DNA of 64,000 nt from Synechococcus sp. ROS8604. GTDB taxonomy: Bacteria > Cyanobacteriota > Cyanobacteriia > PCC-6307 > Cyanobiaceae. The translations under genes and the position numbers were made by a program. The notes under the pieces are model-generated. The model was not told the DNA's origin. It ran no database searches and saw only the letters and a program-made list of their open reading frames with translations. Positions 56,711-64,000 of this stretch are shown here, piece after piece. The first letter of the stretch is position 1. Every line of letters begins with the position of its first letter. The DNA is taken from positions 1,426,001 to 1,490,000 of the forward strand of contig NZ_CP047946.1 of NCBI RefSeq assembly GCF_014279655.1. Direction: 5' to 3'.

Positions 56711-59700
56711 TGCCTGAGCAAAATTTCACACCCGGGCTCTACGACCACCCGCTCAGTGCCGCGATTGACCAGCTCCTGGCCGGTCAGGAGGAATCCTTAC
56801 ATCACCTCCAACCCCTGGATCCCGCCGAGGCGCCCCAGCGCCTGGCCCGCTACTTGCGCCAGCTAAGTGAGACAGCTCTGGCGTCATTGCCGGAGCCCAA
56901 GCGGCAACAGCAGCAATTGGCTCTGGTTAACCAGATCGTTGGGTTACTCCAGCAGTACAGCTCTGTCATTGACGCGGGAGATCTGCTGCATCCCAGCGCT
57001 CGTCTGCTTCAGGAGCTGCGGGATGCGCCGTTGCTACCGAACGAGACCCCCGTGGACCGGCCCCTCATCTCCCTGGCCGATGGCACCCTGCTGATCAATG
57101 CCCCCAGCGAGCCCAGTGTGGGGCTGGCCTTGCAGGCAGAAGTGCCCTCTGCAGATCGCATCGATTTGCTCTGCGCCTTCATCAAGTGGAGTGGCCTGCG
57201 GTTGCTGCAGCCGGTGCTCGCCCAGTACCTGGCGTCCGGGCGTTCCCTACGAGTGCTCACGACCACGTATCTCGGCGCCACCGATCGCAAAGCTCTCGAC
57301 TGGCTTGTGGAGCATGGCGCCGATGTGCGGGTCAGTACCGACACGCGCCGCACCCGGCTCCATGCCAAGGCTTGGCACTTTCATCGCGCGAGTGGAACCA
57401 GCACGGCCTACATCGGCTCATCGAATCTCTCCTCTGCAGCCCTGCTCGACGGGCTGGAGTGGAACGTGCGCCTGGCAGCCCTGGAGACGCCGGCAATGGT
57501 GGCCAAGTTTCAGTCCACCTTTGACGCTTACTGGGAGGAGGGCGAGTTCGAGTGCTATGCCGCCACGCCTGATCAACAGGATCGAATCGATCACCAGCTC
57601 GCTGTAGCCCGGGGCGTGGATGACGCCAGGGACGATTCGGCGCTGGCGTGGTTCAACCTGCTGCCCTACGCCTACCAGCGCGAGATGCTCGAAGCCCTGG
57701 GGGCCGAGCGCATGGTCCATAACCGCTGGCATAACCTGGTGGTGGCTGCCACGGGTACGGGCAAGACGGTGCTGGCCGCGTTCGACGTGGCCCGCCTGCA
57801 CAGCGATTTCCCTGAGCGGTTCCCCGCACCCGAGCCGCCGCCGCTGCTGTTGATCGCTCACCGCAAGGAAATCCTGCACCAGGCCCTGGCCACATTCCGC
57901 CAGGTGTTGCATGACCCAGCCTTCGGTGAGCTCTATGTGGATGGCGAACTGCCGCGCCAGTGGCGACATGTATTTGCCTCGGTCCAGTCACTCGCCCAGC
58001 TCGATCTTGCCGAGATCCCTCCTGATCGCTTCGCCGTGGTGATCGTGGATGAGTTCCACCACGCGGCAGCCTCGAGCTATCGCCGCTGGCTCGACCACTT
58101 GCGCCCTCAGCTTCTGCTTGGCCTCACCGCTACCCCCGAGCGCGCCGATGGGCTCGACGTCCTCTATTGGTTTGGCGGACGTATCGCTGCGGAGCTGCGA
58201 CTCTGGACCGCCCTCGATCAGGGCTTGCTCGCGCCTTTTCACTACTTCGCTGTCGCTGACGCCACGGACCTCTCCTCCCTGGAGTGGCGCCGGGGTGGTT
58301 ATGTGCCCGCTGAGCTCAGCAATGTTTACACAGGCGACCATCGTCGCGTCGCGCTGATCCTCAGCGAACTGGAGAAGGCGGTGGCTGAACCGCGACGAAT
58401 GCGCGCCCTGGGCTTTTGCGTGAGCGTGGAGCACGCCCGCTTCATGGCCGAGCGATTCCGCGCCGTTGGCCTCAAGGCCAAAGCCCTCGACGCGACCACC
58501 CCCGGTGATGAGCGCCGGGATGCCCTGCGCCGCCTACAAGTTGGCGAGCTGCAGATCCTCTTTGCCGTGGACCTGTTCAACGAGGGTCTCGACATCCCCT
58601 CGATCGACACCGTGCTTTTGCTTCGCCCCACCGAGAGCGCCGTGGTCTTCCTGCAGCAACTTGGCCGTGGGCTGCGCCTTTCGCCCGACACCGGCAAGAG
58701 TTGCCTCACGGTGCTCGATTTCATTGGCCAGCAACACCGACGCTTTCGTTTCGACCAGCGCTATCGCGCTCTGCTCGGCTGCACCCGCCGCCAACTGAAG
58801 GAGCAGCTTGAGCAGGGCTTTCCGTTCGTGCCTCCGGGCTGTCGGTTGGTCCTTGATCGGGTGGCGAGTGAGCGAGTCCTCTCCAATCTGCGCAAGTGCC
58901 TGCCTAGCCGGCGCCCACAGCTGTTGGAGGAGCTCCATACCCTTTCAGCTGAAGGGGTTATCAATGCCGCTAGTGGACTCGCCGATTGGCTTGAGGCGCT
59001 CGCGATGGACCCCGTCGATTTCTACGGCATTCGCGGCGTCTCATTCACAGCCCTTCGTCGTGAGCTGGGATGGCTTTGCGATGAGTCCCATCCGGAGGAA
59101 GAGCGGCTAAGCCGCTCCATCGGTTCTGGATTGCTCCACGGCGACGATCCTGATCGTCTGCGTGCCCTCGCCGCCGCCATGTCGGAGCCTGCTCCGCCGG
59201 ATCCGCTCACCATGGGGGTTCGCGAACGCCGACAGTGGTTGATGCTCACGGCCCAGCTATTCGGCACAGGCCGCCAGTGGCGTCCGCTTCTCGATGCCCT
59301 GGCTGTGCTTTGGCAGGCCGGCGCATTGCGCGACGAACTGCGCCAGCTGCTTCTCTTCCTTGCTGCCAGGGCCGATCACCGCCTGCACCCACTCCCTTGG
59401 GCGCTACCAGTGCCGCTTCGCGTGCACGGGCACTACAGCCGCGCCGAAATCGAAGCGGCGTTTGGCGTCCTCGGTGATGACGCACCGTGGATTCACCGTG
59501 AAGGCGTGCTCTGGCATGAACCCAGCCGGTGTGACCTGCTGTTCGTGACACTCAAAAAGAGCGAGGCCCTTTTCTCCCCGTCTACCCGTTATCGCGACCT
59601 GGCCCTCGGCCCACGCCTTTTCCACTGGGAAAGCCAAAGCACCACCACGGCTTCCTCTCCTACAGGCCAGCGTTACGTGAGTGGTGGTTCACGGGTGTTG

Positions 59701-59868
59701 CTCTTTGTGCGGGAACAGCGAAAACAGGGCTCTATTACCGAGCCTTTTGCGTGCCTGGGCTTTGCCGTCTACGAGAATCACGAGGGTGAGCGTCCGATGG
59801 CAATTCGCTGGCGGTTGGAGCGCGAGATCCCGGCGGCGTGGTTGCCGATTATGGGTGTGGCGATTTGA
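56710..59868 (+). CDS. PLD nuclease - SF2 helicase - DUF3427 protein
   Basis: Protein of 1052 residues with three parts. A phospholipase D-type nuclease domain has RLHAKAWHF near residue 218 (HxK) and YIGSSNLSSAAL. An SF2 helicase has AATGTGKT near 347, IVDEFHHA near 445, GLTATPERADG and QLGRGLRLSPDTGKS near 650. The C-terminal DUF3427 end reads LLFVTLKKSEALFSPSTRY and FHWESQSTTTASSPTGQRY. This multi-domain plan occurs in bacterial defence-like loci. It is coupled to the DUF2075 gene. The final codons meet a truncated nuclease gene on the other strand. Confidence 0.9.
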   Translation: MPEQNFTPGLYDHPLSAAIDQLLAGQEESLHHLQPLDPAEAPQRLARYLRQLSETALASLPEPKRQQQQLALVNQIVGLLQQYSSVIDAGDLLHPSARLLQELRDAPLLPNETPVDRPLISLADGTLLINAPSEPSVGLALQAEVPSADRIDLLCAFIKWSGLRLLQPVLAQYLASGRSLRVLTTTYLGATDRKALDWLVEHGADVRVSTDTRRTRLHAKAWHFHRASGTSTAYIGSSNLSSAALLDGLEWNVRLAALETPAMVAKFQSTFDAYWEEGEFECYAATPDQQDRIDHQLAVARGVDDARDDSALAWFNLLPYAYQREMLEALGAERMVHNRWHNLVVAATGTGKTVLAAFDVARLHSDFPERFPAPEPPPLLLIAHRKEILHQALATFRQVLHDPAFGELYVDGELPRQWRHVFASVQSLAQLDLAEIPPDRFAVVIVDEFHHAAASSYRRWLDHLRPQLLLGLTATPERADGLDVLYWFGGRIAAELRLWTALDQGLLAPFHYFAVADATDLSSLEWRRGGYVPAELSNVYTGDHRRVALILSELEKAVAEPRRMRALGFCVSVEHARFMAERFRAVGLKAKALDATTPGDERRDALRRLQVGELQILFAVDLFNEGLDIPSIDTVLLLRPTESAVVFLQQLGRGLRLSPDTGKSCLTVLDFIGQQHRRFRFDQRYRALLGCTRRQLKEQLEQGFPFVPPGCRLVLDRVASERVLSNLRKCLPSRRPQLLEELHTLSAEGVINAASGLADWLEALAMDPVDFYGIRGVSFTALRRELGWLCDESHPEEERLSRSIGSGLLHGDDPDRLRALAAAMSEPAPPDPLTMGVRERRQWLMLTAQLFGTGRQWRPLLDALAVLWQAGALRDELRQLLLFLAARADHRLHPLPWALPVPLRVHGHYSRAEIEAAFGVLGDDAPWIHREGVLWHEPSRCDLLFVTLKKSEALFSPSTRYRDLALGPRLFHWESQSTTTASSPTGQRYVSGGSRVLLFVREQRKQGSITEPFACLGFAVYENHEGERPMAIRWRLEREIPAAWLPIMGVAI

Positions 59869-60235
59869 GCGGAGCAAGCTGCTCGCGAAATCCTTTATCG
59901 CCTGCACTGCCGCGCATCTCGGCGTTGCAGAGCGATGCCTGGTGGATGAACTCCACCCCTTGGGCCATCGCCTCACGGGTGGCGGCGTAGTCGGCTTCCG
60001 TTTGCTTGCCAGGCAAACGGGCGATGCGATGCCCTTCCTTCTCCAGTTTCTCGAGCAACACATGCTCATGGCGCAGGCCATCGGCAAACAGCTGCTGATC
60101 CAGCTCACTCACCGCTGGCTTGCTGCCTTCAAACAGCTTGCGAGCTTCCAGCTCCTCCCACCAGGCCCCGATCACTGGGCTGATGCTGAACAGCGACAGC
60201 TGGCTCGGGGTGATCAGACGCATTGATATGGCCAA
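59849..60235 (-). pseudogene. Truncated RecB-like nuclease (TM0106 family) N-terminal fragment
   Basis: The minus strand starts at ATG 60235 or 60223 and reads MRLITPSQLSLFSIS, VIGAWWEELEARKLF and QQLFADGLRHEHVLLEKLE. These are the N-terminus of the cyanobacterial RecB-like nuclease TM0106 family. It breaks after NAEMRGSA near 59906 and ends in unrelated residues. The rest of the gene (several hundred codons) is absent. The break lies within 40 bp of the helicase stop, so it marks the right edge of the inserted operon. Confidence 0.8.
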
Positions 60236-60330
60236 GGCATATCAGGTTCATAGAGATCTAACTGTCCCCGACCCGAATGCCCCTTGCTTCAGCGGCGACG
60301 TGCTGCTCACGCAAGGACAGATGAGATTGG

Positions 60331-60357
60331 GGGCGGAGTGAGAAACCGCTCTTTTTT
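60331..60357 (+). terminator. Terminator-like hairpin, GCGG/CCGC
   Basis: GCGG then loop AGTGAGAAA then CCGC, followed by CT and a run of T. The same loop (AGTGAGARA) recurs at 63090. It closes the region after the truncated nuclease start. Confidence 0.55.
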
Positions 60358-60583
60358 TATGCACAGGCAAAAGAAAACCCCGCCAAAGGCAGGGTCTCTC
60401 GGCTTCTCGTTGGGCGTGTTGCCTAGTTTCCACTCCGAGAAGAAGCCCTCCTCACCAAGGAATCATGCCTCAGAAATCTCGCTGAGCAAGCCTCTACGGA
60501 TCAGTTTGTTGACTGTTCATTGGAATCTTCTAAGGATGTGAACGGCCAACTTCTCACAAGGTTTGGCTCCTCACACCCCCCGA

Positions 60584-60609
60584 AGAAGGCTTAGTCGCCT
60601 TCTTTTTTT
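60584..60609 (+). terminator. Strong intrinsic terminator
   Basis: AGAAGGC / GCCTTCT, a perfect 7-bp stem with a 6-base loop, followed by six T. It lies upstream of the secreted protein gene at 60683 and so ends an earlier short transcript. Confidence 0.75.
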
Positions 60610-60682
60610 ATGCCTTGGCTTACCCCCTCTCGGGTGCCCAGCCAGCAGTGCTTTGCAAGTAGTTAATGAATACGATGAATCC

Positions 60683-61009
60683 ATGATCCGCACCACATTC
60701 ACCACCGCAGCGCTCGCCTTCGCTGCGGCCGTTACATCAGCACCAGCGCAAGCTGAAATCGTCAAGGCTGAGTGCAAGCTCTCCAAGTATGGAGATGCTC
60801 CCCTCACTGCAATCTTCCCGTGTGAATTTCGTCAGTCCGCTGGCAACGCGCAGATCTGGAGCAAGAACTGGAACTTTGAATTCCTGGCAGTTGATCAGGG
60901 CAAGACTTATGTGCGGATCAATTCCAATCCGCTGTCGTTCCATCGCCTCGGCAAATACAGCCTCTTCGTCTTTCAGAACGGGATGCCCGCTCAAGAGTTC
61001 GAGCGCTGA
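60683..61009 (+). CDS. Small secreted protein, 108 residues
   Basis: Protein of 108 residues starting at ATG 60683 (the frame continues upstream but with poor composition). A signal peptide is clear: TFTTAALAFAAAVTSAPAQA. The mature part has two Cys residues (ECKLSKYG, FPCEFRQSA) that may form a disulphide, and beta-rich segments such as WNFEFLAVDQGKTYVRI. I do not recognise a family. It is probably periplasmic or exported. It stands alone after a strong terminator. Confidence 0.7.
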   Translation: MIRTTFTTAALAFAAAVTSAPAQAEIVKAECKLSKYGDAPLTAIFPCEFRQSAGNAQIWSKNWNFEFLAVDQGKTYVRINSNPLSFHRLGKYSLFVFQNGMPAQEFER

Positions 61010-61209
61010 TCCATCCTTCGAGACGAAATCGTTCACCCCATCTCTGGAGCCCAACCAGCAGTGCTTTGCCAGGTGCGTGCCCAGAGCTTGCAGATCTTGG
61101 TCAGATGTTGGCCCTGCTGCAGTTGCTGCTGCTGGATGTTGCATGCAACCAGCGTGTGGCAGTGCTGATCAACTCCATGCCTGAAGTGCTGACACGCCAC
61201 GCAAACAAG

Positions 61210-61386
61210 CGGCAGAGCAGCGATCGCCTGATCTTCATTACCGCCGTCTTCCCACACCAGCGCGCTGACGCTGATCAGTTGGGAGATGTAAGAAACCTGT
61301 TTGCCTTTGCGGCGCTGCTCGCGGTGCAGTTCGCAGTGCAGTGCGTCGGTCCACTGCAGGGCCTCGCCGTAGCGGGCAGTGATCAT
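61210..61386 (-). pseudogene. Remnant of an HD-domain hydrolase
   Basis: The minus strand from ATG 61386 reads TARYGEALQWTDALHCELHR, then QRRKGKQVSYISQLISVSAL and EDGGNEDQAIAAL. This is the N-terminal part of the RelA/SpoT-like HD-domain family. The family would continue LLHD..ED with its catalytic HD, but the sequence becomes unrelated. The remainder of the gene has been lost by deletion. Confidence 0.7.
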
Positions 61387-61469
61387 CGATCATCAATCAA
61401 AGGTTTCAACGCTGCGAAAGACACTGGATCTCCAAACAGTTTTTTCAAAGGGTTGAGGCTGATGCTGTC

Positions 61470-61793
61470 TTAATCCGGCAGCTTTCCGGTTGGCACCACC
61501 CAAAACTCCCAGTGATCGAGATCTTCTGGGGTGTGCCCTCGCATGAGGCAAAACAAATACAGATCAGACCTTTTCTGCCGCAGTGAGAACACGATCGATA
61601 AAGGCTGCTCTTTTGGCCAGCTCTACTCTTAGGCCGCCGATTTGATATCGATGGTGGTGCCGTTGTATGTGGCATCAACGGGAGCCCATTCCGCCATGCA
61701 CTCACTGCAGAGGTTGAGGGCGCGGTGCACAAGCCATTCAGCAAAGACTCCCCGCGTTCTGTTCTCCAACAGATGACCGCTGATCCAGCTGTG
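61470..61793 (-). pseudogene. PD-(D/E)xK nuclease-like remnant with two in-frame stops
   Basis: One minus-strand frame reads RTRGVFAEWLVHRALNLCSE, then MAEWAPVDATYNGTTIDIKS with the D...IDIK nuclease core, then AA, a TAA (61629-61631), one codon, a TAG (61623-61625), and on to SWPKEQPLSIVFSLRQKRSD. It ends in EDLDHWEFWVVPTGKLPD and a normal stop at 61470. The continuous frame on both sides of the stops shows recent inactivation. No start is seen. Confidence 0.7.
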
Positions 61794-62238
61794 CTAATCC
61801 CCACTCCCTTCTTTCGATTGATCTGCATTACCTCCCGCGTTCCAGGGGCTTATTCATTGCGGGCTCTCCCTCAACTGAAGGATGTGCAATCCATTGGCTT
61901 GTTGCTGAATAAGAGAGCGCGCCGCCGATGCCGCCAAGGCCTGTCGCCAGGGGCGTGAGCGCTATCCGGATTGCATTCAAGGGGTGGTCTTCCGAGACGA
62001 TCAGCACGTTCAACCAACCAATCGTGGCTACGACAACAACACAAAGGGTCGCTTGAGATGGAGTTGCGCCTTCAGTCGCGCACGGCGCAAAGAGCGATCG
62101 GCAAAATCGGCGACAGAGACCGCACCCAGCTCGCTGTGATGGCGATGGCCTAAGGATTGATCGATTCCATGGCCTGATCCAAAACCTGGAGTATTCATAC
62201 CGTGCGCCAAGATCACCGAAAAAAAGGGGGGCGCATCC

Positions 62239-62463
62239 ATGGGTCTGCAGCTTCAATCCGCTGAGTTCCTGCATGAGGACGGCATCACCTACTGCATTCG
62301 CCGCGACAACCTCAAGCAAGACTTCACCATCTACGAACGACGCGAGGGCGAATGGGTTGATTGCGGACTCGATCAAGCGGTGAAAGACCTGAACTTTGCT
62401 GAGTTCAAGCGCCTTGGCTTGCTGATCAAAACAATCATGGATGCCGATCAGTGGCTGGTGTAG
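62239..62463 (+). CDS. Small hypothetical protein, 74 residues
   Basis: I do not recognise a family. The protein is charged and compact: LQLQSAEFLHEDGITYCIRR, then a beta-rich FTIYERREGEW and a C-terminal helix with LDQAVKDLNFAEFKRLG. It starts with ATG after a purine-rich stretch (aaaaaggggggcgc). No membrane segment. It lies among remnants but has a clean frame. A small antitoxin or adaptor is possible; no evidence decides. Confidence 0.5.
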   Translation: MGLQLQSAEFLHEDGITYCIRRDNLKQDFTIYERREGEWVDCGLDQAVKDLNFAEFKRLGLLIKTIMDADQWLV

Positions 62464-62738
62464 CGCTCACGCTGAAGACGCCGAAGGTCTGGATCACGAA
62501 AGTTTCAGGCACACACTTGACCCAGGGACTGCGATTCGCCCCAGGAATACCAATGGCAAAACCAGGATCGGGATAGTCAGGATCATCCCCACGAAACAGG
62601 AAAGGGCGCCTTGATGAGCGATTCTTTATCTGCTTGATGGTGTTACGGCTGCCAGGGAGGGGAACCGCCCTTCCCCGCAAGAGAGACATCCATTACGATT
62701 TGTAACGAGGGGCTTCGGTGGAACGGAGAGCCTTTAAG

Positions 62739-62764
62739 GGAGGGGTTAGAGGCCCTCCTTTTTT
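62739..62764 (+). terminator. Terminator hairpin GGAGGG/CCCTCC
   Basis: GGAGGG, loop GTTAGAGG, CCCTCC, then six T. First of four in this region. Confidence 0.65.
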
Positions 62765-62792
62765 GTGGCTGCAAATGGGCACAGCGTAAGGA

Positions 62793-62844
62793 AGCGGTAC
62801 TGGATGCTCGCTGGAAAGGAACGTCAGGAGGACCGCTCTTTTTT
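62793..62844 (+). terminator. Terminator hairpin AGCGGT/ACCGCT
   Basis: Stem AGCGGT / ACCGCT with a long loop (about 33 bases), followed by a C and a T run, then ATG. Confidence 0.45.
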
Positions 62845-62942
62845 ATGCCTACTAAATAAAAATGGGTATGGATCTCTAGAGACATCAGCCCCTTCACTCG
62901 CTTGTAATGAGGAGGGTCGGGTGTTGGGGAACCCCTATCCGT

Positions 62943-62978
62943 AAGACGGTCGACGGAGAATACGACCGTCTTTTTTTT
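62943..62978 (+). terminator. Strong terminator hairpin with 10-bp stem
   Basis: AAGACGGTCG / CGACCGTCTT, a perfect 10-bp stem with a 10-base loop, then a T run and ATG. Confidence 0.75.
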
Positions 62979-63081
62979 ATGGAGGTCTGGCCTCAGACAC
63001 ATTTAGAAAGAGTTTGCTGAAGCTTCAGTCGTATCTGCATGGCTTGCTGGGCCGATCATCAAGAGGTCAAAACAAGACACC

Positions 63082-63110
63082 ATGGGAGGAGTGAGAGACC
63101 TCCCATTTTT
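63082..63110 (+). terminator. Terminator hairpin ATGGGAGG/CCTCCCAT
   Basis: Perfect 8-bp stem with loop AGTGAGAGA, then a T run and ATG. The loop nearly matches the one at 60335. Confidence 0.7.
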
Positions 63111-63384
63111 ATGCGCTTCGACCAATGAGCGCTGCATTTTTTTCCACGACCGAAATATTCAATCGCCAATCACATTCAAATTCGAGGACTTAAAGCAGGC
63201 AATCTGAGAGTTTCAGGCTCATGACGATGCTTCCAGCAACACTGAGAACCCTGAATAAGCAGCAGAACCTCAAAGAACAAAAAAAGTAAGCCACTAAGCA
63301 CAAAGTCCTAGGAACTATTTATTTCGCAATCATTAACTTGCCACCAAATAAAAACCGTTGTAATCATTTCTCAGCCGGATAAAA

Positions 63385-63576
63385 ATGATGAGAGCATTTA
63401 AAAATGAACACGACTGTGAATCAATCACAGAACGCTGGGAAGCGGTAGACGCTTACCTTGAATGCGTCACAAGTTGTGGGCTTGACGATGGCGTCTGCGT
63501 CACGACCTGCATCACCAAACATCTTGAACCGGGAACGGAATTAGAAGACGAAGTGAAATTCGAACGCAAGTATTAA
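63385..63576 (+). CDS. Small cysteine-containing protein, 63 residues
   Basis: Small acidic protein: HDCESITERWEAVDAYLECV, then TSCGLDDGVCVTTCITKHL. Five cysteines are spaced so that two or three disulphides or a metal site could form. It resembles small proteins seen in other picocyanobacteria, but I cannot name a family. It starts with ATG 63385 (a second ATG follows directly) and is convergent with the next small gene, overlapping by a few bases. Confidence 0.6.
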   Translation: MMRAFKNEHDCESITERWEAVDAYLECVTSCGLDDGVCVTTCITKHLEPGTELEDEVKFERKY

Positions 63577-63692
63577 TGCTTATCGCGATTTCCCAGTTGG
63601 CAGGCCTGATGGGTCTCCGCGTAAGAAATCCATGTGATCCCAGCGATCAAGACGATTAGAGCAAACGTTCCAAACCAATTAACTGGAAGCAT
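63573..63692 (-). CDS. Very small single-pass membrane protein, 39 residues
   Basis: Frame of 39 codons starting at ATG 63692: NWFGTFALIVLIAGITWISY is one membrane helix, followed by a short polar tail with a Cys and RDKH. A good Shine-Dalgarno (gagaaggtgag) lies upstream at the right spacing. It overlaps the end of the convergent small gene. Length and helix resemble small cyanobacterial membrane subunits, but no known subunit matches. Confidence 0.5.
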   Translation of the reverse strand: MLPVNWFGTFALIVLIAGITWISYAETHQACQLGNRDKH

Positions 63693-63747
63693 AATTACTC
63701 ACCTTCTCAACTAAGTCAATTAAAGCACAGGTAGAGCTTATTTTTAA

Positions 63748-63849
63748 TTAATTCATGACAAAACAGTAATTTTTTAAATCATCGGGATCGAAGCCAAATC
63801 CCACCCTGTTTTCACAAAAAGAGGATCGCCAATATTCCCTCTCGACCAC
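63748..63849 (-). CDS. Possible 33-residue protein
   Basis: Frame from GTG 63849 to 63748: VEREYWRSSFCENRVGFGFD then PDDLKNYCFVM. The composition is protein-like and has two Cys residues, but no Shine-Dalgarno is clear and the size is at the limit of detection. Listed as a weak candidate. Confidence 0.3.
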   Translation of the reverse strand: MVEREYWRSSFCENRVGFGFDPDDLKNYCFVMN

Positions 63850-64000
63850 GGCTGGCGACTCCCGTTGGGTGATGGGTGATGGGGATTACAAGGCCAGGCT
63901 GTACGGCTGTCGCTGACAACAGCGCGATCGCCTGTTTCCGATTGGTTTGATTCAGAGCAGGCTTCGCTATAAAGGAGGACTCGGTTCCGGTGGTGATCAG
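63850..64000. other. Right edge of window
   Basis: No complete gene. A HIP1-like GCGATCGC lies near 63924. A perfect AAGGAGG at 63973-63979 with GTG about 11 bases later may be the start of a gene that continues outside the window. Confidence 0.35.

Larger units (their letters stand above)
60236..60682. other. Gap with two terminator hairpins
   Basis: No gene is seen. It contains hairpins at 60331 and 60584 and a minus-strand one at 60373-60390 (CCCCGCC/GGCAGGG, T-rich on the minus strand). It separates the nuclease fragment from the secreted protein gene. Confidence 0.45.
62464..63384 (+). ncRNA. Array of terminated short units, possible small RNAs
   Basis: No convincing gene in 920 bp. 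Instead, four hairpin terminators follow each other on the plus strand at 62739, 62793, 62943 and 63082, each ending in a T run, three of them followed by ATG. The units between are about 80-160 bp. Two units share ttgtaayGAGG at 62699 and 62901. They could be small RNA genes; promoters were not identified. Confidence 0.35.

Noticed and set aside
61066-61473. 135-codon plus-strand frame
   Set aside because: It is antisense to the HD-domain remnant, whose reading makes family sense.
61828-62376. 182-codon minus-strand frame
   Set aside because: Mixed composition, no family; it overlaps the small gene at 62239 and remnants.
62435-62689. 84-codon minus-strand frame with a partly protein-like middle
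   Set aside because: No start context or family, and it overlaps the small gene end and the first terminated unit; a remnant cannot be excluded.

Overview
The window looks like part of a marine picocyanobacterial chromosome, most likely a Synechococcus. Support comes from a TIGR04168 phosphoesterase, a PAP/fibrillin protein, a SLH-plus-OprB porin, a DUF3598-type protein, small picocyanobacteria-like proteins, and T-rich intrinsic terminators. I see no rRNA, tRNA or CRISPR array. Base composition is mosaic: about 3-18 kb is clearly AT-rich, while 43-60 kb is GC-rich and carries most of the broken genes.

Layout. 0-3 kb: a secreted muramidase, then a glycosyltransferase and phosphoesterase pair on the minus strand. 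3-11 kb: nadA, then an AT-rich DNA repair set (metallo-beta-lactamase exonuclease, ATP-dependent DNA ligase, Lhr-like helicase) followed by DUF427, PAP/fibrillin and TPR proteins. 11-19 kb: small unknown proteins, a SemiSWEET transporter, an NfeD protein with two tandem flotillin-like proteins, a DUF3598-like protein, a DnaJ protein and rsmE. 19-24 kb: a zinc uptake operon (porin, znuA, znuC, znuB) with a Zur-like operator about 450 bp upstream. 24-27 kb: a frameshifted VanX-type dipeptidase and two SDR proteins.

27-46 kb is a metabolic accessory region. It holds three cytochrome P450 genes, a tight methyltransferase / FAD oxidoreductase / type III polyketide synthase operon, a glutathione-dependent formaldehyde pathway pair, an acyl/aryl-CoA-ligase-like enzyme, an iron-type alcohol dehydrogenase coupled to gamma-glutamyltransferase, and a Coq4-like protein. 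One P450 lacks the usual oxygen-activation residues. Four degenerate 17-bp tandem repeats and a TTTA tetranucleotide tract also lie here.

46-64 kb is a defence and toxin island in decay. Two MNT/HEPN modules, one followed by a DUF429 gene and the other by a DUF429 remnant, lie in tandem; in both, the HEPN (toxin) gene is frameshifted while the MNT (antitoxin) gene is intact. Next come an intact Fic protein, a broken rmuC, and an intact three-gene operon: an HNH-HIT fusion, a DUF2075 NTPase with a nuclease-like N-terminus, and a PLD / SF2 helicase / DUF3427 protein. This operon is the best candidate for an undescribed defence or nucleic-acid-processing system. It ends against a truncated RecB-like nuclease gene, which marks an island edge. 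The last 4 kb carry nuclease and HD-domain remnants, an array of intrinsic terminators that may define small RNAs, and a few very small proteins.
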